Assembly: GCA_024639905.1 (NCBI GenBank)
Contig: JAHEGE010000005.1
Span: 1 to 64,000 of the forward strand
Reading direction: 5' to 3'
Source of the DNA: Gammaproteobacteria bacterium
GTDB lineage: Bacteria > Pseudomonadota > Gammaproteobacteria > Pseudomonadales > Pseudohongiellaceae
Length of the DNA: 64,000 bases
In this document: positions 45,343 to 52,780 of the stretch, in pieces
Numbering within the stretch: the first letter of the stretch is position 1
Layout: each line of letters opens with the position of its first letter
The notes under the pieces: model-generated
What the model was told of the DNA's origin: nothing
The model's input: only the letters and a program-made list of their open reading frames with translations
The model's database searches: none
Translations under genes and position numbers: made by a program

Positions 45343-46122
45343 ATGAGCAAGCTTACTAACGCACTGAAATCATCAACACGAGCAAAGCTCGCCGCTACCG
45401 CCGCACTTGGTGGCAGCCTGCTCCTTGCCTCAGTGAGCTCACACGCAGGCGAGCTCAGCGCCAACGCAAGCGTTACCAATAACTACCTCTGGCGCGGCCT
45501 GACTCAGTCACTCAACAAGCCAGCCACGCAGGGCGGCATCGACTACGCTGCGGATAATGGCTTCTACGTAGGCACATGGATCTCCAACGTCGAATACGAA
45601 GCAGACGACGCGTATTCCTATGAGCACGACATGTATTTCGGCTTCTCGGGTGAAGCGAACGGCGTGGGCTACGACGTCGGCTATCTGTACTTTAATTACG
45701 ATGACAATGCCGAATTTGATTTCAGCGAAATCTATGGCTCACTTAGCTTCGGAGCGTTTAGCATCGGTGCCAATATTCTCGCGGACACCGAGGCTGCTGA
45801 GGGAGAGGGACAAGATTTCGGTTTCGGACAAGCGACCTATCTCTACGCAGATTACGCCATCGAACTGGCTAACGAAGCCGAGTTGAGCTTCCACGCTGGC
45901 CGCCATTCGGGCGACTTTGTTGACGCCTTTAACGGCGTTACCGATTCTTACTTCGACTACGGCGTGACACTCGCCAAAGACGGCTTCGCCTTCTCTATCA
46001 TCGGCACAACGCTCGGTAGCGATGACAACAATGACGGTGAAGAAGACTTCGCGAGCATGAGCGCGCGCGACAACGATGAGATTAAGTTCATGTTGTCTTA
46101 CTCAGTCGATTTCGAACTGTAA
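45343..46122 (+). CDS. TorF family putative outer-membrane porin (gcw_chp, TIGR02001)
   Basis: A 259-residue outer-membrane beta-barrel protein. The signal peptide is long and ends near VSSHAGELSANASVT. The mature start NASVTNNYLWRGLTQSLNKPATQGGIDY is the TIGR02001 signature, and the end has the typical alternating hydrophobic pattern FMLSYSVDFEL. It is acidic and aromatic, consistent with a small channel. Homologues often lie near ammonium-transport genes, which fits control by the sigma-54 promoter upstream. No amt or glnK gene is in this window. The substrate is unknown. Confidence 0.85.
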   Translation: MSKLTNALKSSTRAKLAATAALGGSLLLASVSSHAGELSANASVTNNYLWRGLTQSLNKPATQGGIDYAADNGFYVGTWISNVEYEADDAYSYEHDMYFGFSGEANGVGYDVGYLYFNYDDNAEFDFSEIYGSLSFGAFSIGANILADTEAAEGEGQDFGFGQATYLYADYAIELANEAELSFHAGRHSGDFVDAFNGVTDSYFDYGVTLAKDGFAFSIIGTTLGSDDNNDGEEDFASMSARDNDEIKFMLSYSVDFEL

Positions 46123-46138
46123 CACCGCAGTGCACTAG

Positions 46139-46159
46139 AGCCCCCGCCTAGCGGGGGCT
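46139..46159. terminator. Hairpin between convergent porin and MaoC genes
   Basis: AGCCCCCGC (46139-46147), loop CTA, GCGGGGGCT (46151-46159), a 9-bp perfect GC-rich stem between the porin stop and the end of the MaoC gene. There is no long T-run, so it is probably a weak bidirectional terminator or RNA stabiliser. Confidence 0.6.
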
Positions 46160-46612
46160 TGCAGCGCAAGCCCTCTTCATCATTCCTTTACGCAGACACT
46201 GACAGACCACCTCGTCGCGCTGGTTGCGACCGATGTGCTCAAACCAGACGATACCGCGATCGGGTTTCGACGCCGATTCGCGCTTCTCTTTTATCGTAGT
46301 CGTGACTCGTATTGTGTCACCAATAAACACGGGATTCGGAAACTCGACGGTGTCCATACCGAGATTACCGAGTGTCGTGCCAAGCGTCGTCTCGCCAACC
46401 GAGATGCCGATCACCAAACCCAACGTGTAAAGGCTATTAACCAGTATCTGGCCATGCTGGCTCGCACGGGCGAACTCCGCATCGATGTGCAACGGCTGTG
46501 GGTTATGCGTCATTGCGCTAAACAACAGATTGTCCGTCTCAGTAACAGTGCGCCGAATCTCATGTTCGAACACCGCACCCAGTTCGAGCGCCTCGAAAGT
46601 CTTTCCTGCCAT
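46148..46612 (-). CDS. MaoC family dehydratase/hydratase
   Basis: A 154-residue single hot-dog domain enzyme. The catalytic Asp/His are in DNLLFSAMTHNPQPLHIDAEFA, with LVNSLYTLGLVIG after. MaoC proteins hydrate enoyl-CoAs; short forms include the itaconyl-CoA hydratase type of mycobacteria. CGGAGAACG precedes the ATG. It is divergent from a second MaoC-type gene and lies two genes from the CoA-ester lyase, so a linked hydratase role is likely. The exact enoyl-CoA is unknown. Confidence 0.85.
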   Translation of the reverse strand: MAGKTFEALELGAVFEHEIRRTVTETDNLLFSAMTHNPQPLHIDAEFARASQHGQILVNSLYTLGLVIGISVGETTLGTTLGNLGMDTVEFPNPVFIGDTIRVTTTIKEKRESASKPDRGIVWFEHIGRNQRDEVVCQCLRKGMMKRACAASPR

Positions 46613-46699
46613 AGTCGTTCTCCGCTACACCTGCTTGCGCAAATACTCTGTTACCACCCTTCGCCTTCACAATTGATGGCTGGAAGCGATTCGTAGTCG

Positions 46700-47668
46700 A
46701 TGGCAAGTCTCGCTCGCATGCAGTATGTTTGGCGACACTCGCGTAAAGCGATAAAACTACCACAGTTTGAGGATCTCGCGTTGACCGAGAACAGACACAC
46801 CCTACAGGATTGGATCGGAAAAACTGAAGAGAGTCAGGATACCCTTGATCCTGCCCTCGTCTCCCGCATCGCAACGAGCCTGCACCTCGATGAGGGCGCG
46901 CCTCGCGCACCGCAACCAGGAGCCGCCTTGCCCGCACTTTGGCACTGGTGTTTCTTCCAGACGCCGGCGCCCTTCGCGGGGCTAAGCGAGGATGGACATC
47001 CTCGTCGCGGCGGCTTCTTGCCCCCCATCGAACTGCCCAGACGCATGTGGGCTGGTGGCTCCCTGACTTTCCACGGCCCACTGCCGGTTGGCGCGGCAAT
47101 CACGCGGCGGTCGCGTATTCAGTCGATCGAAGAAAAAAGCGGGCGCAGCGGCGCGCTAACCTTCGTCTCCGTAGCGCACAGCTATTTTCATGGCGACAGA
47201 TTGATGCTCGAAGAATACCAAGACCTCGTATTCCGCGAGGCGGCAACCGGCGGCTCTGCGCCAGCCCCAACCAAACCCGTTGAACCATTACCCAAACCCA
47301 CTCACGCACGCGTGCAGTCTCCTAACACCGTCACGCTGTTCCGTTATTCGGCATTGACCTTCAATAGCCATCGCATCCACTTCGACCGCGACTATGCGGT
47401 CAACGAGGAAGGCTACGAGGGTCTCGTTGTCCACGGCCCGCTCCTGGCAACTCAGCTCTGCACCTTCGCGCTAGAGGCCTGCGCCAACGAGACGGAGCGC
47501 TTATCGCGTTTCAGTTTTAGGGCGCTCAGCCCCGTCATCGATACTACGGGCTACCGCCTCTGCGCCGGCACCCGCGAGGCCGGCAGCGGTGCCGCTGCTT
47601 TATGGATTGAGACCGCTGATGGACGGCTGGCGATGCGCGCAGAGGCGCACTTCGCTGCCTACGAATAA
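46700..47668 (+). CDS. MaoC N-terminal-domain hydratase, mesaconyl-C4-CoA hydratase-like
   Basis: A double hot-dog protein of up to 322 residues. WIGKTEESQDTLDPALVSRIATSL begins the N-terminal half; ALTFNSHRIHFDRDYAVNEEGYEGLVVHGPLLATQL is the catalytic half with the hydratase motif. The layout resembles mesaconyl-C4-CoA hydratase (Meh) of the 3-hydroxypropionate bicycle and its relatives. The start is uncertain: family homology begins after residue 28, where TTG at 46781 has GAGG at 46769-46772, whereas the ATG at 46700 has no clear ribosome binding site. It is 27 bp upstream of a CoA-transferase gene, an evident operon. Confidence 0.82.
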   Translation: MASLARMQYVWRHSRKAIKLPQFEDLALTENRHTLQDWIGKTEESQDTLDPALVSRIATSLHLDEGAPRAPQPGAALPALWHWCFFQTPAPFAGLSEDGHPRRGGFLPPIELPRRMWAGGSLTFHGPLPVGAAITRRSRIQSIEEKSGRSGALTFVSVAHSYFHGDRLMLEEYQDLVFREAATGGSAPAPTKPVEPLPKPTHARVQSPNTVTLFRYSALTFNSHRIHFDRDYAVNEEGYEGLVVHGPLLATQLCTFALEACANETERLSRFSFRALSPVIDTTGYRLCAGTREAGSGAAALWIETADGRLAMRAEAHFAAYE

Positions 47669-47695
47669 GCATTTGAAAAAGGCATAAGAAAGGCT

Positions 47696-48898
47696 ATGCA
47701 ATCAGACCCCGACATGCGCCCGCTAGACGGCCTGACTGTGATCGCATTAGAGCATGCGATTGCAGCCCCCTTGTGCACGCGTCAACTCGCCGAGCTAGGC
47801 GCACGCGTGATCAAAATCGAACGCCCTGAGGTGGGAGACTTCGCGCGCCATTATGATGATCGCGCTCGCGGCTTATCCTCACACTTCGTTTGGGTTAATC
47901 GATCGAAACAGAGCCTCACACTAGACTTAAAACAGGCTCCCGCTCGAGACATCCTCGACAAACTCATCGCTCGCGCCGATGTCTTCGTACAAAACCTTGC
48001 GCCAGGCGCCACAGTGAAGCTTGGCCTAGACTACGCCACACTGCGCGACAAGAATCCACAGCTAATCGTCTGCGATATTAGCGGCTACGGCAGCACAGGC
48101 CCACAGGCGAAGCGGAAAGCGTATGACCTATTAATTCAGGCAGAAGCGGGATTTCTAGGTATCACCGGCGGCGACGAACCGGCCAAAAGCGGCATTTCGA
48201 TTGCCGATATCGCCGCGGGAACACAGGCACACTCCGCAATACTCGCAGCCCTCTTGCAACGCGGCAAGACGCAGCGCGGCAGCCATATCGAGATTTCAAT
48301 GTTGGAGTCGATGGCAGACTGGATGGGCTACCCACTCTACTTCGCCCATGACGGCGCAGCACCGCCGCCGCGGACCGGCACCGATCACGCTAGTATTTAT
48401 CCGTATGGTCAGTTCCGGCTGGGCGCAGAAGAGAGCGCAGAATCCATTCTCCTCGGGGTGCAAAACGAGCGCGAGTGGCAGGTATTCTGCACTAAAATTC
48501 TACGCGACTTAGACCTTGCGAAAGACCCGCAATTTAGCAGCAATTCGCAACGCTCAACCAATAGAGTCAGGCTTAGGCAGTTAATCGAATCGTGTTTCGA
48601 AGGACGCGATGGCGCCCAACTCATTACCGAACTCGAACGCGAAGGCATCGCCTGTGCAAAGATGAATACCCTAGATGAACTATGGCAACACCCTCAGCTT
48701 AGAGCCCTCAAACGCTTCGTCTCGGTGGACACTGAGGCCGGGCCTATTGACGCGTTATTGCCGCCGGGCCACAACAGCGAATTCACTCACGCCCTCGGTC
48801 CCGTGCCGGCCTTAGGCGCAGATAACCACGCGATACTGACTGAACTCGGCTTCGATGCTCAGACTATTACAGCACTCGAGGGCAGTGCCGCTGTTTAA
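47696..48898 (+). CDS. CaiB/BaiF family CoA-transferase
   Basis: A 400-residue class III CoA-transferase. PLDGLTVIALEHAIAAPLCTRQLAELGARVIKIERP is the N-terminal signature (residues about 8-43), the nucleophilic Asp is in KRKAYDLLIQAEAG, and GSHIEISMLESMADWMG is conserved. A Met at residue 7 (47714) is an alternative start closer to the family. Co-transcription with the mesaconyl-C4-CoA hydratase-like gene suggests mesaconate, itaconate or succinyl-CoA as CoA partners, but this is inference from context. Confidence 0.88.
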   Translation: MQSDPDMRPLDGLTVIALEHAIAAPLCTRQLAELGARVIKIERPEVGDFARHYDDRARGLSSHFVWVNRSKQSLTLDLKQAPARDILDKLIARADVFVQNLAPGATVKLGLDYATLRDKNPQLIVCDISGYGSTGPQAKRKAYDLLIQAEAGFLGITGGDEPAKSGISIADIAAGTQAHSAILAALLQRGKTQRGSHIEISMLESMADWMGYPLYFAHDGAAPPPRTGTDHASIYPYGQFRLGAEESAESILLGVQNEREWQVFCTKILRDLDLAKDPQFSSNSQRSTNRVRLRQLIESCFEGRDGAQLITELEREGIACAKMNTLDELWQHPQLRALKRFVSVDTEAGPIDALLPPGHNSEFTHALGPVPALGADNHAILTELGFDAQTITALEGSAAV

Positions 48899-48903
48899 CG
48901 CGG

Positions 48904-50238
48904 CTAGCGGACTGTCTGCGAACCCGCTGCATCAAGCGCTTCCTGCGACTCACGCATACCGAATTGCAGCCAACCAATCTCGTTAGAATTATCCGATGCC
49001 TCGAGCAGCGCTCGGAACGCCGCGAGGCGTGCGGTAAGCGCACGAACATTGCTCGGCTCCGCCCGCAACGCGATGTCGGCTGTGTGCAGTGCCAGCTCAA
49101 GATCACCCTCGGCGATCTGCGTCTCAGCAAGCTCGGCGACACCATTTGCCCCCCCTGCGAGGCGAACGATATCAGGGTAGGCTGCATCAATCGCCGTGTT
49201 GAACATCGTCGATGGATTGCCGTCGAACCAGCCCATATAGCTCTCATAGATGCCACGTACAGACCAAGAGATACGTCCGTAGCCCTCGCCTATATCCAGA
49301 TCGCTCGGCAGCTCTATCTCCGCCATTAGCGTGTGCACGTCCTTACCTTGATTCATGCCCAGAACCGTCTGATCGTGAACATACAAGATAGCATCGCGAT
49401 AGCGCGTGAACTGGCGCTCTATCTCGTCGACTCCTAGTATTGCGTCACCATGGCTAGGCACCAGAATCTCCGGCTGCAATGCGAGTATGCGATTAATCGA
49501 GTCGACATAGTCTAGCGCCCAGCGCGGTTTGGTCCCACGTAGTGTGTACATGTTGGGGAACGAAGTATAAAAATTATCTCCAACGAAGGCTGCCTTGTAG
49601 TCAGGAACCCAGACGCTGAGATGATCGTAAGTCTCCCCAGGCGTGTGCAGCACGTCGAAAGTTACACCGCCAAGCTCGAAGCGATAGTCGTCTTCGAAGA
49701 GAATCGTGGGCACGATCTCGGCGCCGAAATTTTCAACCCCTTGGGCGAGTTCTAATTCGCTTAGTTGCACGACATTAAGGCTCGGGAACTGGGCCGCGTT
49801 GCGCTGAGAAAAAAGGCCTTTTAAGCGATTCTGATAGTTAACGAATTCGTAGTGCTCGTCTTGAGCGATGATCTCCGTTCCCTCTTCGCGCCACGCACTG
49901 ACACCGCCAATGTGATCGCCGTGGGCATGAGTGAGGATAATGTATTTCACCGGCCCGTCGTCCGCAGCCTGCAACAGCTGTTTATGGCGACGCGCGTTAA
50001 CGATAAGCGAGGTGTCGATGATCACATTGCCCGCAGGCGTCACGACCATATTGGTGTTACCGAAACCCGTCGCCTGGAAGATCGTGTCGCTTATGCGGAT
50101 CGCCTCGGTCTGATCGCGGCCTACTAGCCCCGGATTAAACATCGCATCGATCTGGGCACTCGCATAGCCCGCCAGCAACAGCGTTCCAAGCGGCAAAGAC
50201 GCCATCAGCTTTCGCAACATCCATTTACACTTCTGCAT
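48904..50238 (-). CDS. Exported alkyl sulfatase-like MBL-fold hydrolase
   Basis: A 444-residue protein with a signal peptide (LPLGTLLLAGYASAQ). The metallo-beta-lactamase domain has THAHGDHIGGV (HxHxDH), LHTPGETYDH and VPSHGD. It is followed by an alkylsulfatase dimerisation-like region (residues about 290-440, RISWSVRGIYESYMGWFDGNP...). The domain order matches SdsA1-type alkyl sulfatases, but the C-terminal SCP2-like domain is missing, so the protein is shorter than the ~650-residue classic form. Sulfate ester hydrolysis is likely but not certain. GGGAGAGG precedes the ATG. Confidence 0.83.
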   Translation of the reverse strand: MQKCKWMLRKLMASLPLGTLLLAGYASAQIDAMFNPGLVGRDQTEAIRISDTIFQATGFGNTNMVVTPAGNVIIDTSLIVNARRHKQLLQAADDGPVKYIILTHAHGDHIGGVSAWREEGTEIIAQDEHYEFVNYQNRLKGLFSQRNAAQFPSLNVVQLSELELAQGVENFGAEIVPTILFEDDYRFELGGVTFDVLHTPGETYDHLSVWVPDYKAAFVGDNFYTSFPNMYTLRGTKPRWALDYVDSINRILALQPEILVPSHGDAILGVDEIERQFTRYRDAILYVHDQTVLGMNQGKDVHTLMAEIELPSDLDIGEGYGRISWSVRGIYESYMGWFDGNPSTMFNTAIDAAYPDIVRLAGGANGVAELAETQIAEGDLELALHTADIALRAEPSNVRALTARLAAFRALLEASDNSNEIGWLQFGMRESQEALDAAGSQTVR

Positions 50239-50371
50239 ATCCTCTCCCTCGTATTTCGCATCGATCTGCTAAGCAATCCGCTTAGCAGGCTGTCGATCGG
50301 CTAACGTTCATCACCGTATTTTCTTCGCGCAGCTTAACCGATGCTGATGAGATTGGACAATTGATACACGA

Positions 50372-50920
50372 TTAGGCCGACGGCCTCGATTGGACACTAA
50401 AAGTCCACCAATGGTCGGGGCGAGGCGCATCTTGTGCGGGCGTGGGGTTGTAGGGCGCACCACCGAAACGCTGCAGTTTTTCCACACGCGCATCCCAGGC
50501 TCGGTCTTTGGTTTCAGGATCGGCGACACGGTTAAGTGTCACCGGATAGACCACGCCATTTAGGCGAAGCCTGCCCCGCTCATTAAATTCCACCTCCCCT
50601 GCCCAGTATTTGGTTTCGCACACCGAGCAGCTAAGAAACAACTCCCCCGCATCGGTTGCCATGCAGTTAAGGTTTATCGCGTGGGGACGCCAACCTGCCG
50701 CGATCTGAATCTGGCATAGGGGCACGTCGTTGGCGAAACGCCAATCGCTCACAGGCTCGGGCGCCTGCTCACCAAACAAGACGAAGCCCGGCACGCGCTC
50801 GCAAGGGCACTGAGTGGTCCAGTAGATAAAGCCGCCCGCCGCTAAGAGAAGAAGGAGCATTGCAACCCGCAGGGGCCAGCGTCGAGGGGTGTTCGCGCGG
50901 TTCTCGGATTTAACAGCCAT
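50372..50920 (-). CDS. Membrane-anchored protein of unknown function, cysteine-containing
   Basis: A 182-residue protein. The ATG at 50920 has GGGAG 6 nt ahead; the frame upstream is not used. One N-terminal membrane segment (WPLRVAMLLLLLAAGGFIYW) with a basic cytoplasmic side predicts a large exported domain. That domain contains six cysteines, several paired or close (QCPCERVP, FLSCSVCETKYW), and a beta-rich centre. I do not recognise the family. It lies between the alkyl sulfatase-like gene and tRNA-Ser, on the same strand. Confidence 0.65.
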   Translation of the reverse strand: MAVKSENRANTPRRWPLRVAMLLLLLAAGGFIYWTTQCPCERVPGFVLFGEQAPEPVSDWRFANDVPLCQIQIAAGWRPHAINLNCMATDAGELFLSCSVCETKYWAGEVEFNERGRLRLNGVVYPVTLNRVADPETKDRAWDARVEKLQRFGGAPYNPTPAQDAPRPDHWWTFSVQSRPSA

Positions 50921-50994
50921 AACAGACTCCCGTTGCGGAAAACGAAGACACAACAGTAGCATAACTCGGGACAGGGCCAGAATTCACAAACAAA

Positions 50995-51016
50995 AAACCC
51001 GACGCAAGTCGGGTTT
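50995..51016 (-). terminator. Rho-independent terminator of tRNA-Ser
   Basis: On the minus strand AAACCCGAC, loop TTGC, GTCGGGTTT and a following T-run, 10 bp after the tRNA-Ser 3' end. Confidence 0.85.
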
Positions 51017-51025
51017 AGGGATTTA

Positions 51026-51115
51026 TGGCGGAGAGAGAGGGATTCGAACCCTCGATAAGATTTCTCCTATACGCCCTTAGCAGGGGCGCGCCTTCAGCCA
51101 CTCGGCCACCTCTCC
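51026..51115 (-). tRNA. tRNA-Ser (anticodon GCU)
   Basis: A 90-nt class II tRNA with a long variable arm and an encoded CCA. The acceptor is GGAGAGG with TCTCTCC, discriminator G. The anticodon loop CTGCTAA gives GCU (51079-51081), decoding AGU/AGC. The T-loop contains GGTTCGAATCC. It follows csrA on the same strand as in E. coli and Pseudomonas, but the usual adjacent tRNA-Arg is not next to it. Confidence 0.95.
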
Positions 51116-51165
51116 AAAAATCGAGGGCATCATAGCACAGGCATTAGGGCTACGAGAAGGCTGTA

Positions 51166-51360
51166 TCAGCCGTTAGCTTGGCTTTCGAGCTCACTCTGTT
51201 CGGTTGCGATGCGCTCGTAGATTTCCTCGCGATGAACAGCGATGTCTTTCGGCGCATCAACGCCTATTCTCACCTGATTACCTTTAACTCCGAGCACAGT
51301 GACGGTGACGTCATCACCAATCATCAGAGTTTCGCCCACACGGCGCGTCAGAATTAGCAT
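51166..51360 (-). CDS. csrA: Carbon storage regulator CsrA
   Basis: A 64-residue RNA-binding dimer that binds GGA motifs in mRNA leaders and controls central carbon metabolism, motility and biofilm. [23 protein letters not shown] and [19 protein letters not shown] are invariant. Position between lysC and tRNA-Ser is the classic gammaproteobacterial location. Confidence 0.97.
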   Translation of the reverse strand: MLILTRRVGETLMIGDDVTVTVLGVKGNQVRIGVDAPKDIAVHREEIYERIATEQSELESQANG

Positions 51361-51472
51361 CCCTTTCTCCCTTACTCGGTCAGATCCATCCTCCCCAGGG
51401 CCTTCTGCTTACCACTGATTGCTCAGGCCTTGAGCGGGCGCGGTAAGAGCCAGCATTCAGCAACCGCTACTG

Positions 51473-52717
51473 CTAGTCAATACTTCCCGCCTCATAATCT
51501 GGATCACCGAGATCGAATGCCGCATGCAGGGCGCGCACGGCGAGCTCGAGGTATTTTTCCTCGATAACGATTGAAATCTTAATCTCCGAGGTCGTAATAA
51601 TCTGAATATTGATATTCTCTTCCGCCAGTGCTTTAAACATCTTGCTAGCGATACCGGCGTGCGACTTCATGCCTACGCCCACGACCGATACTTTACCAAT
51701 CTTCTTATCGAGCGAGACAGATTCAGCTTTTAAGGTTGGCGCCAAGTCGTCGAGAATTTTCTTCGCACGCTCGGCCTCGTTGCGTTTAACAGTGAAGGTG
51801 ATGTCATTATTGCCATCAGCCGCGGCATTCTGGACGATCACGTCGACTTCGATACCCGCTTCGCTAACTGGCCCAATGACCTGATAGGCGAGGCCTGGGA
51901 TATCGGGAATTCCGGCTACGGTAACCTTCGCCTCATCGCGCTGAAAGGCGATTCCCGCAATCGTTGGATCTTCCATCTTTGACTCTCCTTCTAAGCTGAT
52001 GAGGGTGCCTGGGCCGTCCTCGAAACTAGACAACACGCGCAGAGGCACCTTGTATTTGCCGGCGAACTCGACTGCGCGAATCTGCAAGACTTTCGCGCCT
52101 AGGCTCGCAAGTTCGAGCATCTCCTCGAAGGTGATGCTGTCGAGCAACTTCGCATCTTCGACGACTCGCGGGTCGGTGGTGTAGACGCCTTTTACATCGG
52201 TATAGATCTGGCATTCGTCCGCTTCGAGTGCAGCGGCAAGCGCCACCGCAGTCGTGTCTGAACCGCCACGACCCAGGGTCGTGATGTTGCCGTGCTCGTC
52301 TACGCCTTGGAAACCGGCGACTACAACCACATTGCCCTGTTGCAACTGCGCGCTGATGCGCGTGCCATCGATCTCTTTGATGCGAGCCTTAGTGTGGGTG
52401 TCGCAGGTCCGTATCTGCACTTGATTACCGGTAAAAGAGCGCGCGCCGATGCCGCGCTTTTCCAACGCCATACTGAGCAGGGCTATAGTCACCTGCTCTC
52501 CGGTGGACAACAGCACATCCATCTCGCGTGGGGTCGGGTATTCCATAATCTGCTGAGCAAGGTCCGTAAGCCTATTGGTCTCGCCACTCATAGCTGACAG
52601 TACGACGACAATATCGTCGCCGTTGGCACGAAATTTCGCCACTTTGTCGGCTACGGCCTCGATTCTTTCAACCGTACCGACTGATGTGCCACCGAACTTT
52701 AATACTAACAATGCCAT
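51473..52717 (-). CDS. lysC: Aspartokinase
   Basis: A 414-residue enzyme that phosphorylates aspartate, the common step to lysine, threonine and methionine. VLKFGGTSVGTVERI at the start, GRGGSDTTAVALAAALEADECQIYTDVKGVYTTDPR (ATP and aspartate sites), and two C-terminal ACT domains (residues about 265-410) that bind feedback inhibitors, probably lysine and threonine. Same strand as alaS and csrA. Aspartate-family genes thrC and hom lie 10 kb away. Confidence 0.95.
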   Translation of the reverse strand: MALLVLKFGGTSVGTVERIEAVADKVAKFRANGDDIVVVLSAMSGETNRLTDLAQQIMEYPTPREMDVLLSTGEQVTIALLSMALEKRGIGARSFTGNQVQIRTCDTHTKARIKEIDGTRISAQLQQGNVVVVAGFQGVDEHGNITTLGRGGSDTTAVALAAALEADECQIYTDVKGVYTTDPRVVEDAKLLDSITFEEMLELASLGAKVLQIRAVEFAGKYKVPLRVLSSFEDGPGTLISLEGESKMEDPTIAGIAFQRDEAKVTVAGIPDIPGLAYQVIGPVSEAGIEVDVIVQNAAADGNNDITFTVKRNEAERAKKILDDLAPTLKAESVSLDKKIGKVSVVGVGMKSHAGIASKMFKALAEENINIQIITTSEIKISIVIEEKYLELAVRALHAAFDLGDPDYEAGSID

Positions 52718-52780
52718 CTTCTTCGATTCTCTCTGCGCATCGCGGCCAATAACTCGCCCTCGATCGCCACGATTTTAATC

